Notes: generated from the sequence alone by a model not told the origin. Counted from the first letter of the stretch, positions 31,913 to 41,296 are shown. The stretch: 58,082 nucleotides of DNA from Bacteroidales bacterium (GCA_024636955.1 JAGXGB010000076.1:1-58082); one strand, 5' to 3'. A program made the numbers and translations.

Positions 31913-33520
31913 ATGAGAGATGCCAATTTAGAAACCAATTCAGATATTGATAAATCCCTTATCCGTGAGTACATATTCAATCAGGCAGAGATAAATGCTG
32001 ATATGGGAACTTTCTCATGGAACCTTGATACACATGAACTTTTCTACTCTGATAACTTTTACCGAATATTAGGTTGTGAGCCAAATGAATTTACACCTGA
32101 TATTGACTATTTTAATACAACATTTCTCCATCCAGACGACAGGATACGTATTGAAGAAGCCCGTTTGAATACATTAAACAGTAAAAAGGCTGACTCATGG
32201 GAATACAGGGTTATAACTAAATCAGGTGAAATTAAACATGTTAGGGCTATCAGTAGTATTGTTAAAATCTCTGGCATTCACATGCTTATTGGAACTATGC
32301 AGAATATTACAACTGAAGTATTAAAAATTACTCAACTTGAAAAGCGGCAGGAAGATTTAAGGATAGCCAACATTGAATTAACAACATCACTTAAAGTTAT
32401 CAGGAATGCTGAAATTAGTGCAGGATTAGGGCATTGGCATATCAATCTTGAAACAAACGAATTTAATTTCTCTGAAAATTTGCAAAAAATCAGTGGCTAT
32501 TCATCCAGAGAAGAAATAAACTTTGAGAGTGTCTTAAATTTAGTGCATCCTGATGACCGTCCCAACCTAATTGAAACAAGTTTGAAAGATTACCAGATGA
32601 AACGGACAAGCATCAGTGTTTTCAGACTTATTAGGCGCGATGGGAAGATCAGGTATATTAAAGGTACATCTGACAAAATGAGAATCAATAAACACAGCTT
32701 TATAGTAGGAATTGCTCAGGACATAACATTTTTGATAGATAAGGAAATAATACTGGAAGAAAAAAACCTTCAGTTGGAGAGGCAGAACGATGAACTGGCT
32801 TCATTCAACCACATGGCATCGCATGACTTGCAAGAGCCACTCAGAAAAATTCAAGTACTTTCTAAAATGATTTTAGAAAAAGAAGATGGCAAACTTTCTG
32901 AAACCACAACGAATTATTTTAATCGCATAACCCATGCTGCCCTAAGGATGCAAAATCTGATAAACGATCTGCTGGATTATTCTAGAACTAACAATACCTC
33001 TGTTGTTAAAGCCCCAACTGATTTAAATAATTTACTGAAGGAATCAATTCATAATCTTAAGGAAGATATTGCAATCAAGGGTGCCACTATCAATGCTGAG
33101 CCATTGCCTACCTTAAATGTGATATCATCTCAAATTCAGCAGCTGTTTATTAATTTGATAGATAATGCTTTAAAATACAGTAAGACATCTGAATCGCCGG
33201 TAATAACTATTACTTATAAGGTAGTTCCAGGGGAACTCATTACTGGCTTTGGATTAAAGAAAATAGCGTATTATCATTGTATTAACTTTACAGATAACGG
33301 TATTGGATTTGATCAACAATACGCAAATAAGATCTTTGAGATCTTCCAGAGGCTACATGGAAAAAATGAGTATACTGGAACGGGAATTGGCTTAACTATA
33401 TGCAAAAAAGTTGTTCAGAATCACAATGGATATATCACCGCCTCTGGTGTTCCAGGTGAAGGTTCAAGCTTCAATCTCTTTTTCCCTGTTGAAAATGAGG
33501 ACAATATAGAATACATGTAA
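31913..33520 (+). CDS. Cytoplasmic PAS-PAS histidine kinase
   Basis: 535 residues, no membrane helix. Two PAS domains (about 20-140, MGTFSWNLDTHELFYSDNFYRILGCEP; about 155-275, AGLGHWHINLETNEFNFSENLQKISGY), then HisKA with His304 in NHMASHDLQEPLRK and HATPase with FINLIDNALKYSK, DNGIGF and GTGIGLTIC. It has no receiver or output domain, so a separate response regulator must receive the phosphate; the one at 24797 is the nearest candidate. The kinase half is a close paralogue of that at 25255. A cytoplasmic PAS sensor suggests redox, ligand or light input. It is followed 91 bases later by the CsbD gene. Confidence 0.92.
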   Translation: MRDANLETNSDIDKSLIREYIFNQAEINADMGTFSWNLDTHELFYSDNFYRILGCEPNEFTPDIDYFNTTFLHPDDRIRIEEARLNTLNSKKADSWEYRVITKSGEIKHVRAISSIVKISGIHMLIGTMQNITTEVLKITQLEKRQEDLRIANIELTTSLKVIRNAEISAGLGHWHINLETNEFNFSENLQKISGYSSREEINFESVLNLVHPDDRPNLIETSLKDYQMKRTSISVFRLIRRDGKIRYIKGTSDKMRINKHSFIVGIAQDITFLIDKEIILEEKNLQLERQNDELASFNHMASHDLQEPLRKIQVLSKMILEKEDGKLSETTTNYFNRITHAALRMQNLINDLLDYSRTNNTSVVKAPTDLNNLLKESIHNLKEDIAIKGATINAEPLPTLNVISSQIQQLFINLIDNALKYSKTSESPVITITYKVVPGELITGFGLKKIAYYHCINFTDNGIGFDQQYANKIFEIFQRLHGKNEYTGTGIGLTICKKVVQNHNGYITASGVPGEGSSFNLFFPVENEDNIEYM

Positions 33521-33611
33521 TATTTCAGGTCAAAAATATAATGTAATTTCAGCCTTTCAGTCCGACATTTGTATAACAAAAAATTCACTTAAAAAAAGAA
33601 AGGGTAATACT

Positions 33612-33797
33612 ATGGACAATATGGAACTGAGAGGTAATTGGAATGAAATGAAAGGTAAACTGAAGCAGAAATACGCTGAACTTACAGATGATGATTTAAA
33701 ATATGAAGAAGGACGTGAAGATGAACTTCTCGGAAGACTTCAACAAAAACTTGGAAAAACTGATCGCGAAATTCGCGAAGCGCTTCGTGACCTTTAA
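33612..33797 (+). CDS. CsbD-family stress protein
   Basis: 61 residues. The whole protein is the CsbD domain: ELRGNWNEMKGKLKQKYAELTDDDL, then EGREDELLGRLQQKLGKTDREIREALRD. The core GNWNEMKGKxKxKxxxLTDDDL and the LLGRLQxKxGxT motif are complete. CsbD is a sigma-B-dependent general stress protein in Bacillus subtilis; in Bacteroidota it commonly lies near YciF, YtxH and DUF5670 genes, as here. It is highly charged and cytoplasmic, with no known activity. Strong terminator directly after it. Confidence 0.95.
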   Translation: MDNMELRGNWNEMKGKLKQKYAELTDDDLKYEEGREDELLGRLQQKLGKTDREIREALRDL

Positions 33798-33819
33798 AAG
33801 ATTTCCCAATATTTCTCAG

Positions 33820-33855
33820 ATAAAGCCTCTTTTTTTAAGAGGCTTTATTTTTTTA
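33820..33855 (+). terminator. Strong terminator after the CsbD gene
   Basis: A perfect 12-bp stem ATAAAGCCTCTT / AAGAGGCTTTAT with a T5 loop, followed by a T run. Confidence 0.9.
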
Positions 33856-33920
33856 AGTGCTTTCAAGTTTTTTTTAAGTGCTCTCAGGCTTTATTTTTTT
33901 AAGTGCTCTCAGGCTTTTAA
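33849..33920 (+). repeat. Tandem degenerate repeats grown from the terminator tail
   Basis: Three copies of AAGTGCTCTCAGG-like sequence (starts 33855, 33876, 33901; spacings 21 and 25), separated by T-runs. The unit TTTTTTAAGTGCTCTCAGGC resembles the terminator's own right arm, as if the terminator end had been expanded by slippage. Confidence 0.6.
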
Positions 33921-33934
33921 AACATTAAATTAGA

Positions 33935-33942
33935 TACTTTTG
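33935..33942 (+). promoter_or_regulatory. TACTTTTG minus-7 box for tRNA-Ser
   Basis: An exact TAnnTTTG match 15 bases before the mature tRNA 5' end, a spacing that fits a short leader trimmed by RNase P. Confidence 0.55.
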
Positions 33943-33957
33943 CATTCCATTGCTGTT

Positions 33958-34044
33958 GGAGAGATGCCAGAGCGGTCGAATGGGGCGGTCTCGAAAACCG
34001 TTGTACCCTTACGGGTACCAAGGGTTCGAATCCCTTTCTCTCCG
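33958..34044 (+). tRNA. tRNA-Ser(CGA)
   Basis: An 87-base class II tRNA. Acceptor GGAGAGA pairs with TCTCTCC; the anticodon arm GCGGT-CTCGAAA-ACCGT carries CGA (reads UCG); the long variable arm GTACCC/GGGTAC is the serine hallmark; the T arm is AAGGG-TTCGAAT-CCCTT. The discriminator is G. CCA is not encoded in full. A Rho-independent terminator follows. Confidence 0.95.
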
Positions 34045-34056
34045 CAATATAACCTT

Positions 34057-34088
34057 GCCTCTGATAAGATTTTATCAGAGGCCTTTTT
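34057..34088 (+). terminator. Terminator after tRNA-Ser
   Basis: A perfect 11-bp stem GCCTCTGATAA / TTATCAGAGGC with a 4-base loop, followed by CTTTTT. Confidence 0.92.
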
Positions 34089-34342
34089 CTTAAGCCTTAA
34101 TATTCAATCATTTAGTTTAGATTCATTATAAAATACAGCTAAATTGTCATATTTGTAACTTAGATAATTGTTTGTGATGCGAATCTGAATTATATTCGCA
34201 CTCATATTTATGATTGAACGGTGCATTTAAATTTAGACATCTTTATGATGACGTTTAGAGATCTCTTCTTTTCACTATCCGCGGTTTTATTTTTCATCTT
34301 ATTGCTCTTCCTTTAGTATCCATACCTAATAATAAGCTTTAT

Positions 34343-35791
34343 ATGAATCTGAAAGCAAAATTTTACAGGAATATATCAATGCCCAGGTTTATTATTGTTC
34401 TAATCACAGCTTTAACGCTTTTCCCTTTATTGACGTTTTCACAGGAAGGAAAGCAGCTATTTGAAAAGCATTGCACTGTATGCCATACTTTAGGACAAGG
34501 CAAGCTGGTAGGGCCTGATCTTGCAGGTGTGACTGAAAGGCGGGAAAGAAGCTGGCTAAATAGTTTTATCAGGAATTCACAGGAAGTTATACAATCAGGA
34601 GACCCTATTGCGGTTCAGTTATACCAGGAGTATAATAAATCAATAATGCCTTCTTTTACGCAACTTTCAGAAAACGAAATTAACGGCATCATTGACTACA
34701 TAGGTCAATGGGAGCCAGTGGTGGTTGAAGTTCTCGATGTTGATGTAAATAAAAGAACCGGATTTAAACACGAAGAATACCTTAGGGGGGAAAGACTGTT
34801 TTATGGTCTCATACCATTACAAGCCGGTGGCAGTTTTAATTGCTCAGGATGTCATAATACTGTTACCAGCGATTCCTTAAACTGGAACCCATCAGCAATT
34901 GACCTTGCAAATTCTTTTATAGATACCAGTGGAATGAACATCTACCAGTCACTGATGCAACCTGTTTCCGCTAAGATGGAAGCGGCACATCAGGGAATGA
35001 AATTCTCGGAAGAGGAAATACATTACTATGCTGCCTATTTATCTCATATAGGCGGTTCAGAGTTAAAGGAGCATAAGATTTTTCCAGTTAAATTAATGCT
35101 TTTTCTCGGCTTTGGGTTTTTAATGGCCATTGCTATCATCGATCTGCTTTTTACCCGCCGAATCAAATATAAAATAGTCCACATTGCGATACTTCTAATC
35201 GGTATCAGCGTCCATAGTGGACTTGCTTATGTTGAAGCAAGGGATCTTAGCAGAACTGAAGGCTATGCACCCGATCAGCCCATTAAATTCTCACATAAAA
35301 TACATGCTGGCGACAATAAAACCGACTGCCGATATTGCCATCATACGGTGGATTTCAGTAAAGTTGCCAATATCCCTTCAGCCAACGTTTGTATGAACTG
35401 CCATAACGTTGTAAGAACAGGAACCAACTCTGGAAACTTTGAGATTAACAAAATATATAGGGCAGTTAATTCAGGAACACCTATTGAATGGGTAAGGGTG
35501 CATAACCTTCCTGATCATGCGTATTTTAATCATGCACAACATGTTAACGCAGGAAAAGTTGAATGTAACACATGCCATGGAAAGGTGGAAGAAATGCACA
35601 TATTAAGGCAGGAAAAAGATCTCTCTATGGGGTGGTGTGTTAACTGTCATCGTGACACTGAAGTCAATATATTGGGGAATAAGTATTATTCAAGATTCCA
35701 GGGCCTTATCAAAACTGATGCTAATGGTGAAGTACTACCTGTAACCGTAGAAGATATTGGTGGCACTGATTGCATGAGATGTCATTATTGA
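34343..35791 (+). CDS. actA: ActA, multiheme cytochrome c of alternative complex III (seven hemes)
   Basis: 482 residues. A signal peptide (to about 34) precedes a monoheme cytochrome c domain (CTVCH at 44-48). A second CSGCH follows at 167-171; two membrane helices at about 250-300 separate these from five CxxCH motifs (329, 350, 408, 432, 477). The last five and the flanking helices are the classic pentaheme ActA; the two extra N-terminal hemes form a cytochrome c extension fused to it, known in Bacteroidota. ActA passes electrons from the quinol side of the complex to the terminal oxidase in the periplasm. Ligands such as HAxHVN and HNLPDHAYFNHAQH are visible. It opens the 13-gene respiratory operon. 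Confidence 0.92.
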   Translation: MNLKAKFYRNISMPRFIIVLITALTLFPLLTFSQEGKQLFEKHCTVCHTLGQGKLVGPDLAGVTERRERSWLNSFIRNSQEVIQSGDPIAVQLYQEYNKSIMPSFTQLSENEINGIIDYIGQWEPVVVEVLDVDVNKRTGFKHEEYLRGERLFYGLIPLQAGGSFNCSGCHNTVTSDSLNWNPSAIDLANSFIDTSGMNIYQSLMQPVSAKMEAAHQGMKFSEEEIHYYAAYLSHIGGSELKEHKIFPVKLMLFLGFGFLMAIAIIDLLFTRRIKYKIVHIAILLIGISVHSGLAYVEARDLSRTEGYAPDQPIKFSHKIHAGDNKTDCRYCHHTVDFSKVANIPSANVCMNCHNVVRTGTNSGNFEINKIYRAVNSGTPIEWVRVHNLPDHAYFNHAQHVNAGKVECNTCHGKVEEMHILRQEKDLSMGWCVNCHRDTEVNILGNKYYSRFQGLIKTDANGEVLPVTVEDIGGTDCMRCHY

Positions 35792-35838
35792 TTTTTAATT
35801 GCAAATAACGAAATTATCCATATTAATTACTGTTTTAA

Positions 35839-38796
35839 ATGGAAAAAAAATACTGGAGCAACATTGAATTACTGAATGGATCTGTTGACAACTCAGCGGA
35901 AGAATTAAGTAATGACGACCGTTCCCTGCTTGATATCATAGATGAAGAAATTGCATCAAAACCATCGTCTCGTAGAAACTTCCTCAAATTCTGTGGCTTC
36001 AGCTTTGCAGGTGCAGCCATCGCTTCTAGTTGCGAGAACCCTGTTAAAAGGGCAATTCCATACCTTATAAAACCTGAAGAGGTAACTCCAGGCAAAGCAA
36101 ATCATTATGCTACTACTTATTTTGACGGGTACGAATATAATAGTATTATAGTCAAAGTGCGCGACGGGCGGCCTATTAAAATAGAAGGCAATCCACTTTC
36201 TTCGGTGAGCAGGGGCAGGACTACTGCAAGGGTTCAGGCATCAATATTAAGCTTGTACGATGGAAGTGCAAGGTTGAAAAAACCTGAAAAGGATGGAAGC
36301 CCTACCACGTGGCAGATTGCCGATGGTGATATCGCCGCTCGCCTGAAAGATATAGCAGCAGCCGGACAGCAGACTGTTATACTTACATCAAATATTATCA
36401 GTCCATCAACCTTGTCATTGATTAACGAGTTTCTGTCGTTATATCCAGGCAGACATGTTATGTACGAACCCGTTTCTGCTTCAGCTATGCTGGCGGCAAA
36501 TAAGGTAAATTTCAATATTAACGGAATACCTGATTACCACTTTGATAAAGCTGAAGTTATAGTGTCATTTTCGGCTGATTTTCTTGGCACATGGATATCT
36601 CCGGGAGAGTTTGCTTTCAGGTATGGAATTGCCAGAGACCTGCAAAAAGGCCGTAATAACCTGGTTAAACACTATCAGTTTGAAACCGGATTAACCATAA
36701 CCGGCAGTAAGGCTGATATGCGCTACCCTGTTAAACCATCTGAGGAACCTATTATTATCCTACAATTACATCGTGAGATTTCTCGCTTAGCCGGTCAATC
36801 AAGCACCACTTCTAATAACCAGCATGCAGCAATCAATGAAATGGCTGCAGCTTTGTGGAATGCAAGAGGCAAATCAATTATTATATCCGGTAGTAATGAT
36901 CCTGATGTGCAATTGATAGTAAATGACATTAATTTCATGCTTGAAAATTATGGCAGTACTCTTGATCTAAACAGACTTCTGCTTACACAGCGTGCCATTG
37001 ACAGTGATATGGACCTGCTGATAAGTGAAATGAGCAGCAATGCTGTTGGAGGCATTATCATCTGGAATACTAACCCTGTTTACGATTATCATAATGCAGA
37101 AGGGTTTATTAACGGCCTCAAGAATTTGAAGGTAACTGTTTCCTTAAACGATACAGTTAATGAAACCAACGAGCATTTCAGGTATATCCTGCCAGCAAGC
37201 CATTATCTTGAATCATGGGATGATGCCGAGCCAAAGACAGGAGTTTTTAGTTTGGCACAACCTGCAATCAGGAACTTATTTGATACAAGGCAACCACAGG
37301 ACAGTCTTCTTAAGTGGATGGGTAAAGATTCAGACTACTACAGTTATGTGAAGAATTATTGGCTTACAAATATTATTCAGGAAGATGGACTTGACTGGAA
37401 TAGTGTACTTCAAAAAGGAATTTATGAATCAGATATTGCTGCTGCACAAGTCAATTATTCCAACACATTGTTAAATGATGCAGTTACATCTCTGGATAAA
37501 CCGGTTGCTGGTAACAAAAATGATATTGAAGTCAACCTATACACTTCAGTAGCGATGGGCAATGGAAATCATGCAAACAATCCTTGGCTGATGGAACTAC
37601 CCGACCCTATCGCCAAAGTTTCATGGGATAATTTCGCATCCATTTCTTCTCAAACAGCAAATGATCTCTCTGTAACAACCGGTTCATTGATTAGTATTAA
37701 TGATTTACGTTTACCAGTTATTATACAACCCGGTCAGGCAGATAGCACGATTTCAATAGCTCTGGGATACGGCCACATCAAATTTGGCAAGGTAGGCACC
37801 AATGTAGGTACCAATGTCTATCCACTGGTTTCGGTCATGAATGATAATCGCCAGCTCTATCTATTGAATGCTTCAGTAAAAGCTGAGGGAGGTGAGTATC
37901 CACTGGCAATATCACAGAAGCATGGTAGTCTTGAAGGACGGCCAATAGTGCGTGAAACTATATTATCAAAGTACAGAGAAAAACCTGACTCAGGCAACGA
38001 ACTTCATGCCGAATTCGAAGAGAAGCATGTTACCCTGTATAAGGAAACTGTATTTCCAGGTCATCATTGGGGAATGGGGGTTGATCTGAATAAATGTGTT
38101 GGATGCAACACTTGTGTAATAGCTTGCCAGGCTGAAAACAACATCCCGGTTGTAGGTAAAGACGAAGTTAGAAGAACCCGCATTATGCACTGGATTAGGA
38201 TTGACCGCTATTATTCCGGCGGAACTGATAATCCTGAGGTTGTTTTCCAGCCACTCCCCTGCCAGCATTGTGATAATGCACCTTGTGAAAATGTTTGTCC
38301 TGTATCAGCTACCAATCATAGCAATGAGGGACTTAACCAGATGGCATACAACCGCTGCATCGGCACAAAGTACTGCATCAACAACTGTCCATATAAAGTG
38401 AGGAGATTCAATTGGTTCAGGTATGCTACCAATGAGAAATTTGATTATAACATGAACTCCGATCTTGGTAGGATGGTTCTAAATCCTGATGTTACAGTAA
38501 GGGAGCGTGGAGTAGTTGAGAAATGTACATTTTGCGTACAGCGTATTCAAGAAAAGAAACTTGAAGCAAAAATAGAGAATCGGCACTTGGAAGATGGTGA
38601 AATTCAACCGGCTTGTGTACAGTCATGTCCAGCTAATGCACTGGTATTTGGTGATCTGGCAAATACTGAAAGCAAAATTTTTAAACTATTTAAAGAGCCC
38701 AGAAACTACCACTTGCTTGAAGAGCTGCATACCTTGCCATCAGTAGGATATCTTACACTGGTGAGGAACAAAGAAGATAATAACCATGAAGCTTAA
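35839..38796 (+). CDS. actB: ActB, molybdopterin-like/iron-sulfur subunit of alternative complex III
   Basis: 985 residues. A twin-arginine motif RRNFLKF at 45-51 indicates Tat export of a folded, cofactor-loaded protein to the periplasmic face; Cys65 follows the hydrophobic stretch. Residues about 80-700 resemble molybdopterin oxidoreductases, but in ActB this part is known to lack the cofactor. From about 753, ferredoxin-like cysteine motifs provide three [4Fe-4S] and one [3Fe-4S] cluster: CVGCNTCVIACQ, CQHCDNAPCENVCP, CIGTKYCINNCP and CTFCV...CVQSCP. The subunit is the electron wire of the complex. It is the longest gene of the operon, 47 bases after actA. Confidence 0.95.
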   Translation: MEKKYWSNIELLNGSVDNSAEELSNDDRSLLDIIDEEIASKPSSRRNFLKFCGFSFAGAAIASSCENPVKRAIPYLIKPEEVTPGKANHYATTYFDGYEYNSIIVKVRDGRPIKIEGNPLSSVSRGRTTARVQASILSLYDGSARLKKPEKDGSPTTWQIADGDIAARLKDIAAAGQQTVILTSNIISPSTLSLINEFLSLYPGRHVMYEPVSASAMLAANKVNFNINGIPDYHFDKAEVIVSFSADFLGTWISPGEFAFRYGIARDLQKGRNNLVKHYQFETGLTITGSKADMRYPVKPSEEPIIILQLHREISRLAGQSSTTSNNQHAAINEMAAALWNARGKSIIISGSNDPDVQLIVNDINFMLENYGSTLDLNRLLLTQRAIDSDMDLLISEMSSNAVGGIIIWNTNPVYDYHNAEGFINGLKNLKVTVSLNDTVNETNEHFRYILPASHYLESWDDAEPKTGVFSLAQPAIRNLFDTRQPQDSLLKWMGKDSDYYSYVKNYWLTNIIQEDGLDWNSVLQKGIYESDIAAAQVNYSNTLLNDAVTSLDKPVAGNKNDIEVNLYTSVAMGNGNHANNPWLMELPDPIAKVSWDNFASISSQTANDLSVTTGSLISINDLRLPVIIQPGQADSTISIALGYGHIKFGKVGTNVGTNVYPLVSVMNDNRQLYLLNASVKAEGGEYPLAISQKHGSLEGRPIVRETILSKYREKPDSGNELHAEFEEKHVTLYKETVFPGHHWGMGVDLNKCVGCNTCVIACQAENNIPVVGKDEVRRTRIMHWIRIDRYYSGGTDNPEVVFQPLPCQHCDNAPCENVCPVSATNHSNEGLNQMAYNRCIGTKYCINNCPYKVRRFNWFRYATNEKFDYNMNSDLGRMVLNPDVTVRERGVVEKCTFCVQRIQEKKLEAKIENRHLEDGEIQPACVQSCPANALVFGDLANTESKIFKLFKEPRNYHLLEELHTLPSVGYLTLVRNKEDNNHEA

Positions 38797-38821
38797 CAAA
38801 ATAACGTAAAAGCATTTTTCT

Positions 38822-40207
38822 ATGTACAAAACTGAAGTCAGAGGGTCGTTGATACATGGTAATAAAAATTATCATCAAATTAGCAGTGATATCATTGCAC
38901 CTATTGACCAACCGATTCCATTATGGTGGAAAGCGGCGTTTGGTATCAGCATGTTAGCATTCCTCTATGGAGTTATTGCTATCTATGTGACTATTTCTCA
39001 GGGAATAGGTACATGGGGAGTAAACAATTCAGTTGGATGGGGCTGGGAAATTATAAACTTTGTATGGTGGATTGGAATTGGGCATGCAGGAACGGCTTTC
39101 TCAATCTTCCTTCTCATATTGCGACAGAAATGGAGAACTTCCATTAACAGAGCTGCTGAGGCAATGACGGTTGTTGCTGTAGGATGTGCTGCGCTGTTCC
39201 CGGCAATACATATGGGAAGAATATGGCTTGCTTTCTTTATTTTCCCTTATCCAAACACACGCGGTCCTCTTTGGGTAAATTACAACTCTCCATTATTCTG
39301 GGACTTCATCGCTATCAGTGCATACCTGCTTATTTCTGCCTCCTTCTGGTATTTTGGTATGGTACCTGATTTCGCAACTATTCGCGACAGAACCACTTCA
39401 AAAGTTAAAAAAGCCGTCTATGGTTTCTTTGCTTTCGGCTGGACAGGCTCAACTAAGGAATGGTTAAGATATGAATCACTGAGCTACGTATTAGGCGGAA
39501 TTGCAGCTGTACTTGTTGTATCCGTCCATTCAATTGTGTCAACTGACTTTGCAGTATCAGTAATACCGGGTTGGCATACAACAGTATTTCCGCCTTACTT
39601 TGTTGTTGGCGCTATTTTCTCAGGCTTTGCTATGGTGATGACGCTAATGATCATTATTAGAAAAGTTTACAAGTTCCAGGATTACATTACTGATTCACAC
39701 TTAAACGCAATCGCTAAGATCCTGGTATTTATATCTTTGATCATGGGTACTGCTTATGCTACTGAGATCTTTATAGCATGGTACTCTGGTAGCCAGTATG
39801 AGTTCTTTACATTCTTCAGGAACAGGATTACCGGCGACTATACCTTTGAATTCTGGGCTATGGTAATCTGTAATGCATTTATTCCACAGCTCTTCTGGTT
39901 TAAGAGAGTTCGTAAGAGTCTTGTTGCAGCTTTCACAATATCTATCTTTATTAATATTGGGATGTGGTATGAACGTTTCAATATCATTATCACTTCTCTT
40001 ACAAAAGACTACCTGCCTTCAAGCTGGACAACTTACGAACCAACCTGGGTAGAAATAGGATTTTACATTGGAACACTTGGCATGTTTGCAGCCGGGGTTC
40101 TTTTATTCTTCAAGTACATTCCAATGATAGCAATATCGGAAGTTAAAGGAGTCCTCAAAGCAACTTCTCATGATTCTAATGACAATAAAATAAATCGCCA
40201 TGAATAA
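38822..40207 (+). CDS. actC: ActC, NrfD-like quinol-binding membrane subunit
   Basis: 461 residues with about ten membrane helices. NrfD/PsrC features: WWKAAFGISMLAFLYGV at the first helix, WWIGIGHAGTAFSIFLLILRQKWRTSI, and HMGRIWLAFFIFPYPNTRGPLWVNYNSPLFWD. The conserved GHAGT and HMGR segments are in the region where the quinol site is expected. ActC and ActF are the paired proton/quinol membrane modules of alternative complex III. It starts 25 bases after actB and its end overlaps actD by 8 bases, showing translational coupling. Confidence 0.94.
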   Translation: MYKTEVRGSLIHGNKNYHQISSDIIAPIDQPIPLWWKAAFGISMLAFLYGVIAIYVTISQGIGTWGVNNSVGWGWEIINFVWWIGIGHAGTAFSIFLLILRQKWRTSINRAAEAMTVVAVGCAALFPAIHMGRIWLAFFIFPYPNTRGPLWVNYNSPLFWDFIAISAYLLISASFWYFGMVPDFATIRDRTTSKVKKAVYGFFAFGWTGSTKEWLRYESLSYVLGGIAAVLVVSVHSIVSTDFAVSVIPGWHTTVFPPYFVVGAIFSGFAMVMTLMIIIRKVYKFQDYITDSHLNAIAKILVFISLIMGTAYATEIFIAWYSGSQYEFFTFFRNRITGDYTFEFWAMVICNAFIPQLFWFKRVRKSLVAAFTISIFINIGMWYERFNIIITSLTKDYLPSSWTTYEPTWVEIGFYIGTLGMFAAGVLLFFKYIPMIAISEVKGVLKATSHDSNDNKINRHE

Positions 40208-40727
40208 TCAACACGTTATTGGTGTCTTTAACGAGGAAGATGAACTCTTGTCAGCTATCCATCGTGTTAAAGAAGCCGGGATTAAAATAGCTGAAATATA
40301 CACGCCTTACCCTGTTCACGAAGCTATAGAAGCAATCGGAAAAAAATCAAGGTTTACCATAGCAGCTTTCCTTTTCGGGTTTGCCGGTGCCATTGGTATC
40401 CTTGCCTTCCTTCAATATACTGCGGTATATGACTGGCCAATCAATTATGGAGGGAAACCTACGAATGCATTCCCATCATTCATTGTGGTAACAATTGTTC
40501 TCACTATTCTTACTATCACACTTGCCAGTCTTTTCACATTCTCAGTGAGAGCTAAGGTTTACCCCGGGAAAGAGTATTTTATGCCCGACACCCGTTCAAC
40601 GGACGATAAGTTTGTAATCATATTCAACATGGATCAAAATGCTACTGAATCAAGCCTTCTAATTCAAATGTTGCGCGAATCAGGAGCCTCTGAAATATTT
40701 GAGAAGCAATTTCAACCCTTAACATAA
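40200..40727 (+). CDS. actD: ActD, DUF3341 membrane subunit
   Basis: 175 residues. The N-terminal domain (VIGVFNEEDELLSAIHRVKEAGIKIAEIYTPYPVHEAIEAIG) is the DUF3341 signature, with the typical TPYPVH stretch. Two membrane helices follow (about 57-80 and 96-120), then a C-terminal soluble domain (FVIIFNMDQNATESSLLIQMLRESGASEI) resembling a small alpha-beta fold. ActD is a peripheral or two-helix subunit of alternative complex III; the role is structural as far as known. It overlaps actC by 8 bases and is 8 bases before actE. Confidence 0.94.
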   Translation: MNNQHVIGVFNEEDELLSAIHRVKEAGIKIAEIYTPYPVHEAIEAIGKKSRFTIAAFLFGFAGAIGILAFLQYTAVYDWPINYGGKPTNAFPSFIVVTIVLTILTITLASLFTFSVRAKVYPGKEYFMPDTRSTDDKFVIIFNMDQNATESSLLIQMLRESGASEIFEKQFQPLT

Positions 40728-40735
40728 AGAGCCAA

Positions 40736-41296
40736 ATGACTAAGCGACCACAGTTACTGATTTTAGTTTTTTGTTTCATATTAGCGGCATCATGCGACAG
40801 GAAACGAAATGATAAAGGGTATGAATATTTCCCTGATATGGCGCACTCTCTTGCGTATGAAACCTATCAGCCAAATCCTAATACAGTCTCAGGAACAACA
40901 ATGATTCTTCCAGCGCCTAACACTGTGCCATTGGAAATGGTACCATACCAGTATAGTGCATTGCCTGAAGACCGAGATATGGCTGCCGCACAGCTTGTTA
41001 ATCCTTTTGAGCTTACTGAAGAAGGACTTATAAGAGGCAGGGACCAGTACAAAATATTTTGTGCGCACTGCCATGGTGAAACCGGCAATGGCGAAGGATA
41101 TCTTTTCACCAGTGGCAAATATAAAGCCCGGCCCGCTTCTCTGTTATCTGAAAAGATGATGTCAACAAATGAAGCCGATATATTCCATGTTATTACTGTA
41201 GGCTATCAATTAATGGGTCCTCATGGTCACATGATCAAACCTGATGACAGATGGATGATAAGCATGTACGTTAAAAAAGAACTCCAAAAACAATAA
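40736..41296 (+). CDS. actE: ActE, monoheme cytochrome c lipoprotein subunit
   Basis: 186 residues. Lipobox LAASC with Cys20 anchors the protein to the membrane. The family start MAHSLAYETYQPNPNT and the LPEDRDMAAAQLVNPF stretch lead to the heme motif CAHCHGETGNGEGYLF (around residues 104-118); a likely Met axial ligand lies in YQLMGPHGHMI. As part of alternative complex III, ActE is thought to pass electrons to the oxidase or a soluble carrier. Spacing is 8 bases from actD and 11 bases to actF. No oddity is seen. Confidence 0.93.
   Translation: MTKRPQLLILVFCFILAASCDRKRNDKGYEYFPDMAHSLAYETYQPNPNTVSGTTMILPAPNTVPLEMVPYQYSALPEDRDMAAAQLVNPFELTEEGLIRGRDQYKIFCAHCHGETGNGEGYLFTSGKYKARPASLLSEKMMSTNEADIFHVITVGYQLMGPHGHMIKPDDRWMISMYVKKELQKQ

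Noticed and set aside
33849..33920. CRISPR-like array
   Set aside because: Units are short and T-rich, spacing varies (21 and 25), there are no unique spacers and no cas genes in the window.
33940..34131. A 63-codon open frame on the plus strand
   Set aside because: It runs through the tRNA-Ser gene and its terminator; no protein signal is present.
34245..34316. A 23-residue hydrophobic frame (MMTFRDLFFSLSAVLFF) upstream of actA
   Set aside because: Too short to support; no promoter, no clear ribosome site, and any AT-rich leader can give such a frame. The rest of 34089-34342 shows no feature I can support.
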